From Sulfurovum sp. (GTDB taxonomy: Bacteria; Campylobacterota; Campylobacteria; Campylobacterales; Sulfurovaceae), in NCBI GenBank assembly GCA_027082955.1, contig JALWTA010000038.1, positions 60,338-124,337 on the forward strand: a DNA stretch of 64,000 nucleotides, read 5' to 3'. Positions 27,638 to 36,647 of the stretch are shown here, one piece after another. Positions within the stretch are counted from its first letter, which is position 1, and every line of letters begins with the position of its first letter. Below the pieces are notes generated by a model. That model had not been told where the DNA came from. It saw only the letters and a program-made list of their open reading frames with translations, and made no database searches. The translations under genes were made by a program, and so were the position numbers.

Positions 27638-28627
27638 ATGTTTACAAGATTTAGACGTAAAAGAATCCATCCGGTACTCCGAGACCTGCTGCAGGAGACC
27701 ACATTGAGTGTCAATGACTTCATCTATCCGCTCTTTGTCAAGAGCGGTGAAGGGGTCAAAGAGGAGGTTGCTTCCATGCCCGGAGTATACCAGATGAGTA
27801 TTGACGAGATTGTCAAGGAGTGTGACAACCTCAAAGCACTGGGTATCAAGTCGATCATCCTCTTTGGTATCCCTGATGTCAAAGACTCTGTCGGAAGCGA
27901 TGCAATGTGCGAGCACGGTATCATCGCACAAACTGTTAGAGCGGTCAAAGCAGCCCACCCGGATATGTTTGTGGTAACGGATCTGTGTTTCTGTGAATAC
28001 ACCGACCATGGGCACTGTGGTGTACTCGATCCGGTACTCGAGACAGTTGACAATGACATCACCCTTGACAACCTAGCCAAACAAGCGGTTGTCCATGCCA
28101 AAGCGGGAGTCGATATGATCGCGCCAAGCGGCATGATGGATGGAATGATCACCGCGATCAGAGAGGGGCTTGATGGTGCCGGATTTGTCAACCTCCCTGT
28201 CATGAGCTACTCAACCAAGTTTGCCTCCGCCTACTACGGTCCTTTCCGTGATGTGGCAGAGAGTGCTCCTAGCTTTGGAGACAGACGCAGCTACCAGATG
28301 AACCCCGCCAACCGCCGCGAAGCGATCGCCGAATCGGTCGCCGACGAGATGGAAGGCGCAGACATCCTCATGGTCAAACCCGCCCTTGCCTACATGGATG
28401 TCATCCGTGATGTACGGGAAAACACCACCCTCCCGCTTGCCGTCTACAACGTCAGCGGCGAATACTCCATGCTCAAGATGGCTGCCAAAGCAGGGGTCAT
28501 CGACTATGAGCGTGTCATGATGGAGACCCTGCTTGGCTTCAAACGTGCAGGGGCAGATATCATCATCACCTACCATGCGAAGGAAGCGGCGGAGATTTTG
28601 GCTAAGCAGGTAGCAGGTAGCAGGTAG
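27638..28627 (+). CDS. hemB: Delta-aminolevulinic acid dehydratase
   Basis: Condenses two aminolevulinates to porphobilinogen in haem synthesis. TDLCFCEYTDHGHCG carries the zinc cysteines, and the active-site lysines lie in SYSTKFAS and MVKPALAYMD. 329 residues. The last residues (QVAGSR) are encoded by the first units of a GGTAGCA array, so the repeat has moved into the 3' end of the gene. Confidence 0.95.
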   Translation: MFTRFRRKRIHPVLRDLLQETTLSVNDFIYPLFVKSGEGVKEEVASMPGVYQMSIDEIVKECDNLKALGIKSIILFGIPDVKDSVGSDAMCEHGIIAQTVRAVKAAHPDMFVVTDLCFCEYTDHGHCGVLDPVLETVDNDITLDNLAKQAVVHAKAGVDMIAPSGMMDGMITAIREGLDGAGFVNLPVMSYSTKFASAYYGPFRDVAESAPSFGDRRSYQMNPANRREAIAESVADEMEGADILMVKPALAYMDVIRDVRENTTLPLAVYNVSGEYSMLKMAAKAGVIDYERVMMETLLGFKRAGADIIITYHAKEAAEILAKQVAGSR

Positions 28628-28642
28628 CAGGTAGCAGGTAGC
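28606..28642. repeat. 7-bp tandem array (AGGTAGC)n
   Basis: Five perfect copies of GCAGGTA/AGGTAGC cross the hemB stop codon. The stop itself comes from the array. Confidence 0.85.
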
Positions 28643-28713
28643 GAACTTTTCATGTGCCTACTTATTCCAACCTTAACTGCTCCCTTCTCCCTATCACCTA
28701 TCTTCCTCCTTTG

Positions 28714-28934
28714 GAACCGAAAGCTTTAGCTTCGGCAACACGCTCTACAGGTCTGAAGCCTACATTTGTTAGGAACCGACTGCTTTAGCGTCGGCAATAC
28801 GTTGCATTGATAACATAACGTCTAACGGGGCTAAAGCCTCCGACACCAAAAAGATAGGAACCGAAAGCTTTAGCTTCGAATATAGATTGAGTGATGCAAT
28901 AACTGTTGGCGGGACTAAAGTCCCCGACGCCAAC
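28714..28934. repeat. REP-like palindromic repeats, five units
   Basis: The hemB-relE gap of about 310 bp holds five units related to GGAACCGAAAGCTTTAGCTT. Three are direct (near 28714, 28770 and 28857) and two are in the opposite direction (ACGGGGCTAAAGCCTCCGAC near 28825, GGCGGGACTAAAGTCCCCGA near 28911). Paired, inverted arrangement is that of REP/BIME clusters. No gene is seen in this gap. Confidence 0.7.
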
Positions 28935-28955
28935 AAAAACAGAAACCAATAGAAT

Positions 28956-29252
28956 TTACAACCGTTCGGAAGCTTTGGCATACACCGCCATATCTTCCCG
29001 TTTGCCCACAACAATTACCTCAACAATAATTTGTGACTCAATGATCCGATAAACAATGCGAATTTTTTTCTTATCAACATATAATTTACGAAGACCGCTT
29101 AAATTGTATCCGGATTTATTACCAAGAAAGTCTCCAAGTTCAGGAGACTCTTGAAGCTTTTTGAATTGCTTGTACACAAGCATTCTTTGTGATTTTGAGA
29201 GTTTTGAAAGATCTTTCTCTACCTCTTTTTTTACTTTAAGCTTATAACTCAT
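28956..29252 (-). CDS. RelE/ParE-family toxin
   Basis: A 98-residue toxin with the RelE pattern: SYKLKVKKEVEKDLSKLSK, then LYVDKKKIRIVYRI and IVVGKREDMAVY. Members cut mRNA at the ribosome or poison gyrase; which is not decidable. ATG 29252 overlaps the antitoxin end by 11 bp. The track start would sit inside the antitoxin. Confidence 0.85.
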   Translation of the reverse strand: MSYKLKVKKEVEKDLSKLSKSQRMLVYKQFKKLQESPELGDFLGNKSGYNLSGLRKLYVDKKKIRIVYRIIESQIIVEVIVVGKREDMAVYAKASERL

Positions 29253-29532
29253 CGTAGGAGATACCTTCTTTTTCCAACAATGTTTCAAAATCGATCGTTT
29301 CAGAATCTTTTCTCTCCTCTACGATTTTTGCAATCTCTGCATGCTCCATAAGTTCATACGCTTCTTTCAGACGCTCATACTCTTCGATATCGATTATGAC
29401 TGCTTCAAGCCTGTTGTTTTTGGATATGGCTATTTTCTCTTTTGTCTTTTTTATAATGCTATTCAATGTACCCGAAACATTACGTGCCAAATCTGTTGCG
29501 GAAATAATTTCATCTCTTGTATAGGCTACCAT
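29242..29532 (-). CDS. Phd/YefM-type antitoxin
   Basis: 96 residues, N-terminal DNA-binding and dimer part with ISATDLARNVSGTLNSI and AISKNNRLEAVIIDIEEYERL, and an acidic C-terminal toxin-binding tail. First gene of the pair, as usual for autoregulated toxin-antitoxin operons. Its promoter faces the amidase-like gene. Confidence 0.85.
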   Translation of the reverse strand: MVAYTRDEIISATDLARNVSGTLNSIIKKTKEKIAISKNNRLEAVIIDIEEYERLKEAYELMEHAEIAKIVEERKDSETIDFETLLEKEGISYDEL

Positions 29533-29642
29533 GACTATATCCTTACTATTTTATGTCTAATTATATGTATAATACTATGTTTATTTTATTTTGTCAATTT
29601 TTTATCAGTTTGACAAATACGCTTTTTGCTATAATCCACATC

Positions 29643-30263
29643 ATGAACCTCAAAAACAAAACCGCCGCTTTTTTTGCCATACTTATCTTGCTGCTCATTG
29701 GCTTTATCCTCTACCAGAGTCTGAAAGCACCTGTCTCTGTAGTGATACAGGCAGGACATGAGGGGCGTACCTGTGGCAATACCGGTGCAGTCTGCAAAAA
29801 CTACAAAGAGGTGGTGTGGAATATCAAAGTTGCAGATATGGCAGCTGCACAGCTCAAAAAATGGGGGATCGATGTAAAGCGTGTGCCTGCCGATACCCTG
29901 CCTGTACGTGCAAAGATCGCTGTGGCCATTCACTTTGACTCTGCAAAACACCGTTGTCATTCAGGAGCCTCAGTCGGCTACCCTGACAACAATGCCTCAC
30001 GTACTTTTGCACAACACTGGAAAGCGATCTACAAACCTTACTTTCCTTTTGTTTGGCATGCAGACAACTTTACCGATAACTTAAAAGAATATTATGCTTA
30101 TCATACTATCTTTGCACCAAAATTTCTGGTACTGGAACTGGGGGAGATTACATGCCCCAAACAGACCCACTGGCTGGAGCCAAGACTCAAAACAATAGCC
30201 CGTCTCATCGCCTATACGATCGCTACAGAACTTGGTATGAAAGTAAAAAGGGTTAAGGGTTAA
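29643..30263 (+). CDS. Membrane-anchored amidase-like protein
   Basis: About 206 residues: one N-terminal membrane segment (TAAFFAILILLLIGFILY), then VVIQAGHEGR, the start of the N-acetylmuramoyl-L-alanine amidase (Amidase_3) fold, then AVAIHFDSA and LELGEITC. The zinc His of the first strand and the second His-containing strand are in place, so wall hydrolysis at the inner membrane face of the periplasm is plausible. ATG 29643 is chosen to begin at the anchor. The stop TAA is given by the first unit of a GGTTAAG array. Confidence 0.7.
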   Translation: MNLKNKTAAFFAILILLLIGFILYQSLKAPVSVVIQAGHEGRTCGNTGAVCKNYKEVVWNIKVADMAAAQLKKWGIDVKRVPADTLPVRAKIAVAIHFDSAKHRCHSGASVGYPDNNASRTFAQHWKAIYKPYFPFVWHADNFTDNLKEYYAYHTIFAPKFLVLELGEITCPKQTHWLEPRLKTIARLIAYTIATELGMKVKRVKG

Positions 30264-30301
30264 GGGTTAAGGGTTAAGGGTTAAGGGTTAAGGGTTAAGG
30301 G
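30251..30301. repeat. 7-bp tandem array (GGTTAAG)n
   Basis: About seven perfect copies of GGTTAAG follow, and supply, the stop codon of the amidase-like gene. It is the longest perfect heptamer array in the window. Confidence 0.9.
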
Positions 30302-30339
30302 ATTATTCATACTTTTGCTGATGTGAACCTTAGCTCTCC

Positions 30340-30446
30340 TTGGAGCCGATTGCTTTTGCTTCGGCAAAACATTGTATTAAAAACATAACGTTTAACGGGG
30401 CTAAAGCCTCCGACACCAAAAGAGACAGGAACCGAAAGCCATAGCA
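30340..30446. repeat. REP-like palindromic repeats
   Basis: A direct unit (GGAGCCGATTGCTTTTGCTT), an inverted unit (ACGGGGCTAAAGCCTCCGAC) and a partial direct unit (GGAACCGAAAGCCATAGC) match the cluster at 28.7 kb. They fill the gap before argF. Confidence 0.65.
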
Positions 30447-30547
30447 AATATCCAATAAAAACGGCTTCAAATCGAAGCAAGCACAACTATGGTAAAATAA
30501 TCTCTTCAAAATTTTACATTGCCTATGTAATGTATAAGGACAGTCCG

Positions 30548-31468
30548 ATGAGACACTTTTTAACGCTGGCAGATTTTTCTAAAGAGGAACTGCTGGAGAT
30601 GATTGACCTTGCAGTCAAGATCAAGGCACAGACCAAACGCAAAGAGTTTGTTCCCTATATGGAGCGCCAGACACTGGGAATGATCTTTGAAAAAAGCTCA
30701 ACGCGTACCCGTGTGAGTTTTGAGACAGGGATCTATCAGCTTGGCGGTGTAGGGCTCTTCCTCTCTGCCAATGACATCCAGCTTGGACGCGGTGAACCCA
30801 TGAAGGATACCGCACGTGTCATTAGCCGTATGGTCGATATGGTGATGATCCGTACCTTTGAGCAGAGTAAGCTTGAAGAGTTTGCCACCTACTCCAAAGT
30901 ACCTGTCATCAACGGTTTGACAGACAGTTATCACCCTGTACAGCTGATGACAGACTATCTGACCATGATGGAGTTTGGTAAAGCAGACAACCCTGTCTGT
31001 GCCTATGTGGGTGATGGCAACAACATGGCACACTCATGGCTGATGCTCGCAAGCAAACTCGGGTTTGAACTGCGTATCGCTACCCCCAAAGGGTATGAGT
31101 GTGACCCGGAGGTTGTCTCTCAAGCCCAAGCCTTTGCCAAAGAGAGCGGTGCCACACTCATCTTTGGCAACGACCCTGTTAAAGCGGTCAAAGGGTGCGA
31201 TGTGGTCACCACAGACACATGGGTCAGCATGGGACAGGAGGATGAAAAAGCAATCCGCCTCAAAGCCTTTGAAGGCTATATGGTCGATGAAACACTGATG
31301 GCACACGCCAAACCCGATGCCATCTTCCTGCACTGCCTGCCCGCCTACCGAGGCTATGAGGTAAGCGAAGAAACCTTTGAAAAACATGCCGATGTCATTT
31401 TCACAGAAGCGGAAAACCGCTTGCATGCGCAAAAAGGCATTATGGTGTGGCTGGATCAGCACCGCTAA
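30548..31468 (+). CDS. argF: Ornithine carbamoyltransferase
   Basis: Makes citrulline from ornithine and carbamoyl phosphate. The 306-residue protein has the carbamoyl-phosphate site [23 protein letters not shown], and [11 protein letters not shown] 30548 follows AAGGACAG, so it is preferred over the earlier ATG at 30530. A short inverted repeat TACATT/AATGTA overlaps the leader and could be a regulatory site. Confidence 0.95.
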   Translation: MRHFLTLADFSKEELLEMIDLAVKIKAQTKRKEFVPYMERQTLGMIFEKSSTRTRVSFETGIYQLGGVGLFLSANDIQLGRGEPMKDTARVISRMVDMVMIRTFEQSKLEEFATYSKVPVINGLTDSYHPVQLMTDYLTMMEFGKADNPVCAYVGDGNNMAHSWLMLASKLGFELRIATPKGYECDPEVVSQAQAFAKESGATLIFGNDPVKAVKGCDVVTTDTWVSMGQEDEKAIRLKAFEGYMVDETLMAHAKPDAIFLHCLPAYRGYEVSEETFEKHADVIFTEAENRLHAQKGIMVWLDQHR

Positions 31469-31482
31469 TCCAGCCAAGCGTT

Positions 31483-31660
31483 CAGCGTTCAGTGCTAAGC
31501 GTTAAGAATTTATTGTATGCATTGCGTCGCAATGCTTTTATCTTTAATCTGGGATGATAGAAGAGTTTATGGGTTATTGAAAGATAGCTTTACGGCAGTA
31601 AAGCATACCTTCATTCCTCATTCCTCATTCCTCATTCCTCATTTTTTCCGAAGGAAAACC
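31483..31660. repeat. Heptamer arrays and hairpins upstream of hemN
   Basis: First a degenerate array AGCGTTC, then hairpins GCATTGC-GTC-GCAATGC and GCTTTAC/GTAAAGC, then ATACC and four copies of CATTCCT, then a hairpin TTTTCC-GAA-GGAAAA that holds the hemN Shine-Dalgarno. The order of parts is the same as in the elements before aat, the Fe-S gene and ruvB. Confidence 0.7.
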
Positions 31661-33028
31661 ATGAGCACCATCGATTTAGAAAAATTCAGCAAATACTCCA
31701 AACCGGGACCGCGATACACCTCCTACCCTACCGCACTGGAGTTCAGTGAGGATTTCAAATATGATGAGTATATCCGCTTTCTCGAATCGGGCGAAGAGAA
31801 ACTCTCGCTCTATGTACACCTGCCCTTTTGCCGGAGTGCCTGTTACTTCTGCGGGTGTAATGTCGTCTTTACCTCCAAAGAGGAGAAGCTAAGCCGGTAT
31901 GTAGAGTATCTTAAAAAAGAGATCGATATCTTGGCAAGTCACCTCGATACTACCCGTGAAGTAATACAGTTCCACTTTGGGGGCGGAACGCCTACTTTCT
32001 ACAAAGCTTTTGAACTTGACGAGATCATAAGCTACATCAAGTCAAAGTTCCCCAACTGGAGCAGTGATGCAGAGATCAGTTGTGAAATCGATCCGCGCTT
32101 TTTCAATGAGGAGCAGATGAAAGTTTTCGCCAAGCACGGCTTTAATCGTATCAGTTTCGGGGTGCAGGATTTTGATCCGAAAGTACAGCAGGAGATTCAC
32201 CGTATCCAGCCCTATGAGCTGACCAAAGCCGCAGTCAATCTCGCACGCCGGTACGGCATTGGGTCGATCAATATCGATCTTATCTACGGACTACCCTACC
32301 AGACTTTTGAGAGCTTCAAAGCAACCCTTGAAAAAGCCTTTTCGCTTGCTCCGGACAGGCTGGCGGTATTTAACTATGCCCATGTGCCTTGGCTTAAAAA
32401 AACCATGCGAAAATTTGACGAAACTACGCTGCCAAGCCCCGATGTAAAGTTGCAGATTTTTCAATATACCATTGACTTTTTTGAAAACAATGGCTATAAG
32501 ATGGTAGGTATGGATCATTTTGCCAAACCCGAAGATGAGCTCTTTGGCGCTATCGAAAAGGGAGAGCTGCACAGAAACTTTCAGGGCTACACTACCAAAG
32601 GCGGCGCCAACCTCATCGGTATCGGACTGACAAGTATCGGTGAAGGCAGCCGCTACTATGCCCAAAATACCAAAGATATGAAAGCCTATGAAGCAGCGAT
32701 CGATGCAGACAAACTCCCTTTTGAGCGCGGTGTCTCTCTCAGTGACGATGACTACCTGCGCAAAGCGGTCATTATGGAGCTGATGGCGAACTTCGCTATT
32801 GATATTGCACGGGTTGAAAAGGAGCATGGTATTGACTTCAAAGCCTACTTTGCCAATGCTCTAGAAGAGCTGCAAGAATTTGTCGATGCCGATTTGGTAA
32901 CCATAAGTGATGAAAAGATCACCGTAAGCCCCACCGGTACCCTGCTGATCAGAAACATCGCCATGCCGTTTGATGCTTATATGCATCAATATGCAGGGAA
33001 TAAAAAGAGTTTTTCGAAAACAGTATAA
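31661..33028 (+). CDS. hemN: Oxygen-independent coproporphyrinogen III oxidase
   Basis: Radical SAM enzyme of haem synthesis. Motifs: GPRYTSYPTA near the N-terminus, the [4Fe-4S] motif CRSACYFCGC, and FGGGTPTF. 455 residues from ATG 31661, which follows AAGGA; the track start lies inside the repeat element. With hemB it puts two haem genes within 6 kb, though not in one operon. Confidence 0.95.
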   Translation: MSTIDLEKFSKYSKPGPRYTSYPTALEFSEDFKYDEYIRFLESGEEKLSLYVHLPFCRSACYFCGCNVVFTSKEEKLSRYVEYLKKEIDILASHLDTTREVIQFHFGGGTPTFYKAFELDEIISYIKSKFPNWSSDAEISCEIDPRFFNEEQMKVFAKHGFNRISFGVQDFDPKVQQEIHRIQPYELTKAAVNLARRYGIGSINIDLIYGLPYQTFESFKATLEKAFSLAPDRLAVFNYAHVPWLKKTMRKFDETTLPSPDVKLQIFQYTIDFFENNGYKMVGMDHFAKPEDELFGAIEKGELHRNFQGYTTKGGANLIGIGLTSIGEGSRYYAQNTKDMKAYEAAIDADKLPFERGVSLSDDDYLRKAVIMELMANFAIDIARVEKEHGIDFKAYFANALEELQEFVDADLVTISDEKITVSPTGTLLIRNIAMPFDAYMHQYAGNKKSFSKTV

Positions 33029-33039
33029 TTAAGGAATAC

Positions 33040-33188
33040 AATGAGGAATGAGGAATTAGGAATTAGGAATTGTGGTAAGCTTTTTTACAAAAAGCTTTTA
33101 TTAGATAAAAGCATTGCAAAGCAATGCAAACCGACACTCTTCACTCTTCACTCTTCACTCTTCACTAAAAAACTCCAAAGGAGTTTTT
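33040..33188. repeat. Composite heptamer element between hemN and the Fe-S gene
   Basis: In order: AATGAGG/AATTAGG units, hairpin AAGCTTTTTT/AAAAAGCTT, hairpin GCATTGC-AAA-GCAATGC, AAACC, four copies of CACTCTT, and hairpin AAAAACTCC-AAA-GGAGTTTTT just ahead of the ATG. A near copy lies in opposite orientation at 38.7 kb. Confidence 0.8.
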
Positions 33189-33189
33189 A

Positions 33190-34482
33190 ATGGAGATCTT
33201 CAATTTTTCCGAAACCAGCGACGCCTGTATCAAATGCGGGAAGTGTATCCCTGTATGTACCATACATCAAGTCAACCCTGATGAAACTACCTCTCCGCGT
33301 GGATTTATCGACCTGCTGGGTGCCTACCAAAGAGGGCATCTGCCGCTGGATAAAAATGCCAAAGATATCTTCGAGAGCTGTTTTTTGTGTACCAACTGTG
33401 TCGATGTCTGCCCCAACTCACTGGCAACCGACATGGTCATCGAAGAGGTACGTGCCGATCTTGCCGATAAGTATGGCATTGCATGGTTCAAGCGGGGCTT
33501 CTTCTTCCTGCTTCGCCACCGAAAGATCATGGATTTGGTGATGAAGTTCGGCTTTATGTTCAAGACCTGTGCACTTGCCGAAGATGAAAAAGGGCGTGGA
33601 CTGCGTGCACGCTTCTCACTGCCGATGATGAAAAAAGGCAGACTCATCCCCTCGATGATGAAGACCAGCTTCCTCAACAAATATCCAGAGCACCTTCCTG
33701 CCCCCAAACCGGAGGAGAAGAAACAGAGAGTTGCCATCTTCATCGGATGCCTTGCCAACTACAACTACGGCGGCATCGGTGACAGCCTTGTTGAGATCCT
33801 CGAGAAGCTCAATATTGAAGTCTTTATCCCCAAAAAGCAGCTCTGCTGCGGGGCACCTGCCTACTTCACCGGCGATGTGGGTTCGGTCGAGTATATGACC
33901 AAAAAGAACATTGAATACTTTGAGAGCTTTATGGATGAGTACGATGCGATGCTCATCCCCGAAGCGACCTGCTCAGCGATGGTCAAACATGACTGGCAAG
34001 TCTTTTTTGCCAACCATGATATGCCCGAGTGGGAGGCACGCGCCCGCAAGGTTGGAGAAAAAATTCACATGGCAACCGCCTGGCTGCATGACAACACCAA
34101 CCTCAAAACACTTCTCGAGCAGAAAGGCAAAAAGTTCAATGAGATCGTCACCTATCACGATCCCTGCCATGCAAGAAAGGTACAGGGCATCTGGCAGGAA
34201 CCGCGAAACCTGCTCAGCCCCAACTATCCTATGGTAGAGATGAGCGACCCCAATCGCTGCTGCGGTTTTGGCGGTGTGACGATGCAGACAGAGAAGTTCC
34301 ACTTTGCCGAAGCAGCAGGCAAACCCAAAGCAGCAATGATCAAAGAGACCAAAGCACACTATGTGAGTGCTGAGTGTTCTGCGTGTCGTGTTCAGTTGAG
34401 TGAAGCAATGAACAACGCCAAGGTTGAGACGATCTTCAAAAATCCGCTGGAGCTGATCGCGGAAGCGTTGAGGGAGGATTGA
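33190..34482 (+). CDS. (Fe-S)-binding oxidoreductase subunit, GlcF/HdrD-like
   Basis: A 430-residue protein with two [4Fe-4S] ferredoxin motifs (CIKCGKCIPVC and CFLCTNCVDVCP) and two CCG domains (CCGAPAYFTGD and CCGFGGV), the layout of glycolate/lactate oxidase Fe-S subunits. It probably passes electrons from a flavoprotein to quinone. The flavin subunit is not next to it. The Shine-Dalgarno is buried in a perfect 9-bp hairpin that borders a heptamer array. Confidence 0.88.
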   Translation: MEIFNFSETSDACIKCGKCIPVCTIHQVNPDETTSPRGFIDLLGAYQRGHLPLDKNAKDIFESCFLCTNCVDVCPNSLATDMVIEEVRADLADKYGIAWFKRGFFFLLRHRKIMDLVMKFGFMFKTCALAEDEKGRGLRARFSLPMMKKGRLIPSMMKTSFLNKYPEHLPAPKPEEKKQRVAIFIGCLANYNYGGIGDSLVEILEKLNIEVFIPKKQLCCGAPAYFTGDVGSVEYMTKKNIEYFESFMDEYDAMLIPEATCSAMVKHDWQVFFANHDMPEWEARARKVGEKIHMATAWLHDNTNLKTLLEQKGKKFNEIVTYHDPCHARKVQGIWQEPRNLLSPNYPMVEMSDPNRCCGFGGVTMQTEKFHFAEAAGKPKAAMIKETKAHYVSAECSACRVQLSEAMNNAKVETIFKNPLELIAEALRED

Positions 34483-34530
34483 GGGCTGAGCATTTTTCAT
34501 ATTTTGTTGAATGAAAGCTTAAAATCCTAT

Positions 34531-34612
34531 CTGGAACCGAAAGCTTCAGCTTCGCTCTAACATTGATTACGACTATGACATCTTGCGGGGCTAAAGCCTC
34601 CGACTCCAAAAA
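34531..34612. repeat. REP-like palindromic pair
   Basis: One direct unit (GGAACCGAAAGCTTCAGCTT) and one inverted unit (GCGGGGCTAAAGCCTCCGAC) about 55 bp apart, as in the clusters at 28.7 and 30.3 kb, between the converging Fe-S and sensor kinase genes. Confidence 0.65.
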
Positions 34613-34652
34613 GATTTGGAAATATAAACGCTACAAATCAACTTCTTATCTG

Positions 34653-34677
34653 AACGCTCAACGCTCAGCGCTCAATA
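34653..34677. repeat. 7-bp tandem array (AACGCTC)n
   Basis: Three and a half units AACGCTC, AACGCTC, AGCGCTC, AATAC end exactly at the stop codon of the sensor kinase gene. Confidence 0.65.
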
Positions 34678-35910
34678 CTACTTCTCCGGCACCAACATAA
34701 AAATATTTACCCCTTCCTCATGCCGATATCCCAGCCGGTATCCGATCTTTTGCAATATACTATCAACAATATAAAGTCCCAGCCCAAAACCGGAGCTTCG
34801 TTTTTCAGCCTGTGAAAACGGTTCTATGTAGTATGACAAAGGGTGTTCAAGCGCTTTACCTTTGGAAAGTACCTCTATCATTCCATGATGTGTACGAAGT
34901 TTCACACACTTGTCTTTACCGTATTTCATCCCATTATCCATCAAGTTCTTCAAAACAAGTACCATCAGTTTTTTATCGGTAGTAAGTGCCTGTTCTTCTA
35001 CCTCTGTATCGATACAGTTCCCTTCTGACAGAAGCAGTTCCTTGCTTTCATTGACAATATCAGAAAGCATTACATATTCAAAATTCGGTTCAAAACTCTG
35101 GGTAGTGACACGCTCTATTTCTGCCAGTTCTGAGATCAATTCGTTCATACGTTCAAAAGCCCGTACCAATACTTGTTTCGTATGTTCATCATCAAGCATT
35201 TCTACAATGATACGCCCCTTTGTAATTGGTGTTTTAAGCTCATGCATAAGGTTGCGCATAAAAAGGTTTTTGGAGGTACTTAACTGGTTGATGTGTCTGA
35301 TTGCATCATCAAAACTCTTGGCAATCTTACCTATTTCATCATCGTGTTCATAGGTAATTTTGACATTCATATCTCCTTGAGCAAAACGCTGTATTTGCCG
35401 GTGAAGTTTTTTAAGCGGATAGAGTTTTTTCAATACAGCAAAATAAATCAGTAGCAGCAGTAATATCAGAACAACTCCCAGAGTCACTGCAATTTCAAAA
35501 AAGAAATTTTTAGGTACGTCATCTTTAAGCAACAGATTATAGGACATACGTTGCACATAAATATAGTTTTGTCCGTCTACACGGAACACCCTTACCCTTC
35601 CAAGCTGTCTGGAACCACCGCTGAAAATTGTGTCACCTTTTTCAGTGATCTTCTGCTTCAATGTCTTGATCTTGTAAGGGGGGATTGGTTTTAGGTGTAG
35701 TTCTTTATAAAGCTTCTTAAGCTCATCTTGACTTGGATAGAGCTTCAAATTAGAAAGAAACGTAATAGATATGAGTTGATAACGCTTGAACTCATCGATC
35801 TTCCGTCTGTCTTCATTCCAGTAATGAAACAGCGTGAATGTCACCACCAAAATAATGATAGCCACAGAAAACAGAATATGGATAAATGTTGTAACGGAAA
35901 GATTTCTCAT
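34678..35910 (-). CDS. Two-component sensor histidine kinase, ArsS-like
   Basis: A 410-residue membrane kinase: membrane segments near 10-30 and 135-160 around a periplasmic sensor, a HAMP-like linker, the phosphorylated His in MHELKTPITKGRI, N box NLMDNGMKYGKD and G box SGFGLGLYIVDSI. The LKTPITKGR form is that of the Campylobacterota ArsS group, which answers to acid or other envelope signals. It overlaps the regulator gene by four bases. Confidence 0.88.
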   Translation of the reverse strand: MRNLSVTTFIHILFSVAIIILVVTFTLFHYWNEDRRKIDEFKRYQLISITFLSNLKLYPSQDELKKLYKELHLKPIPPYKIKTLKQKITEKGDTIFSGGSRQLGRVRVFRVDGQNYIYVQRMSYNLLLKDDVPKNFFFEIAVTLGVVLILLLLLIYFAVLKKLYPLKKLHRQIQRFAQGDMNVKITYEHDDEIGKIAKSFDDAIRHINQLSTSKNLFMRNLMHELKTPITKGRIIVEMLDDEHTKQVLVRAFERMNELISELAEIERVTTQSFEPNFEYVMLSDIVNESKELLLSEGNCIDTEVEEQALTTDKKLMVLVLKNLMDNGMKYGKDKCVKLRTHHGMIEVLSKGKALEHPLSYYIEPFSQAEKRSSGFGLGLYIVDSILQKIGYRLGYRHEEGVNIFMLVPEK

Positions 35911-36575
35911 ACGCGGTCAGTCAACAAATATCCAACACCTCGAATCGGTTTAATATAAACATGATCCGGGTCAATTTTAGCAATTTTGGCACGAATACGA
36001 GAGATGATTACATCAATATTTTTAATGGAACTGTCATCATCGATGTGTTCACTCTCATACAGTAACTGTTCGCGAGAAACCGATCCATTCTTGTGCTGAA
36101 GCAACATAGAAAGGATATCATACTCTGCCGCTGTCAATTCCAGAAAATGCCCTTTAAAAAGAATGGTTCTTGCTGACGGATCAGCAACAAAAATCTCCTC
36201 TTTTTTCTCTTTTTTGCTCTCACTGCCATGGGTACGACGCAAAATAGTTTTGATACGTGTTACAAGTTCCCGTGGATCGTACGGTTTTGGCATATAATCA
36301 TCTGCTCCGCGTTCAAGCCCTATCACCTTGTCGGTAATGTCATCGCGTGCCGAGGAGATGATAATTGGGATATCTGTAACCTCACGTATCTTGGGGATCA
36401 CTTCCAACCCATCCATCCCCGGCAATGTTAGATCGAGGATGATCAAATCAAAATCATGCTGTGTCAAAAGTGACAACCCCACATACGGATCTTCCGCCCC
36501 AATCACTTCCATATCATACTTGGTCAAATAATTGGTTAGGATGAGTGCCAGTTCCGGGTCATCTTCGATGATCAA
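35907..36575 (-). CDS. Two-component response regulator, OmpR family (ArsR-like)
   Basis: Receiver domain with the acidic pair IIEDD, phospho-Asp in LIILDLTLPGMDG and the Lys in MPKPYDP, then an OmpR-type winged helix (LTAAEYDILSMLLQHKNGSVSREQLL). Coordinates use the TTG at 36575, but receivers normally start MKILIIEDD. The AAGGAT Shine-Dalgarno sits at the right distance from an ATT codon at 36587, so the real start may be ATT. Partner of the kinase downstream. Confidence 0.88.
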   Translation of the reverse strand: MIIEDDPELALILTNYLTKYDMEVIGAEDPYVGLSLLTQHDFDLIILDLTLPGMDGLEVIPKIREVTDIPIIISSARDDITDKVIGLERGADDYMPKPYDPRELVTRIKTILRRTHGSESKKEKKEEIFVADPSARTILFKGHFLELTAAEYDILSMLLQHKNGSVSREQLLYESEHIDDDSSIKNIDVIISRIRAKIAKIDPDHVYIKPIRGVGYLLTDRV

Positions 36576-36647
36576 TATCTTGATAATGACAGATCCTTTT
36601 TTCTAAAGTCATAAGTCAATTGTAAACCATAAAACTTAACAGCAGGA

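Noticed and set aside
28769-29014. 81-residue ORF upstream of the relE gene end
   Set aside because: It is made of REP-like repeats read through on the minus strand.
28606-34677. Heptamer arrays as CRISPR repeats
   Set aside because: Units are 7 bp and contiguous with no spacers, and no cas genes are seen.
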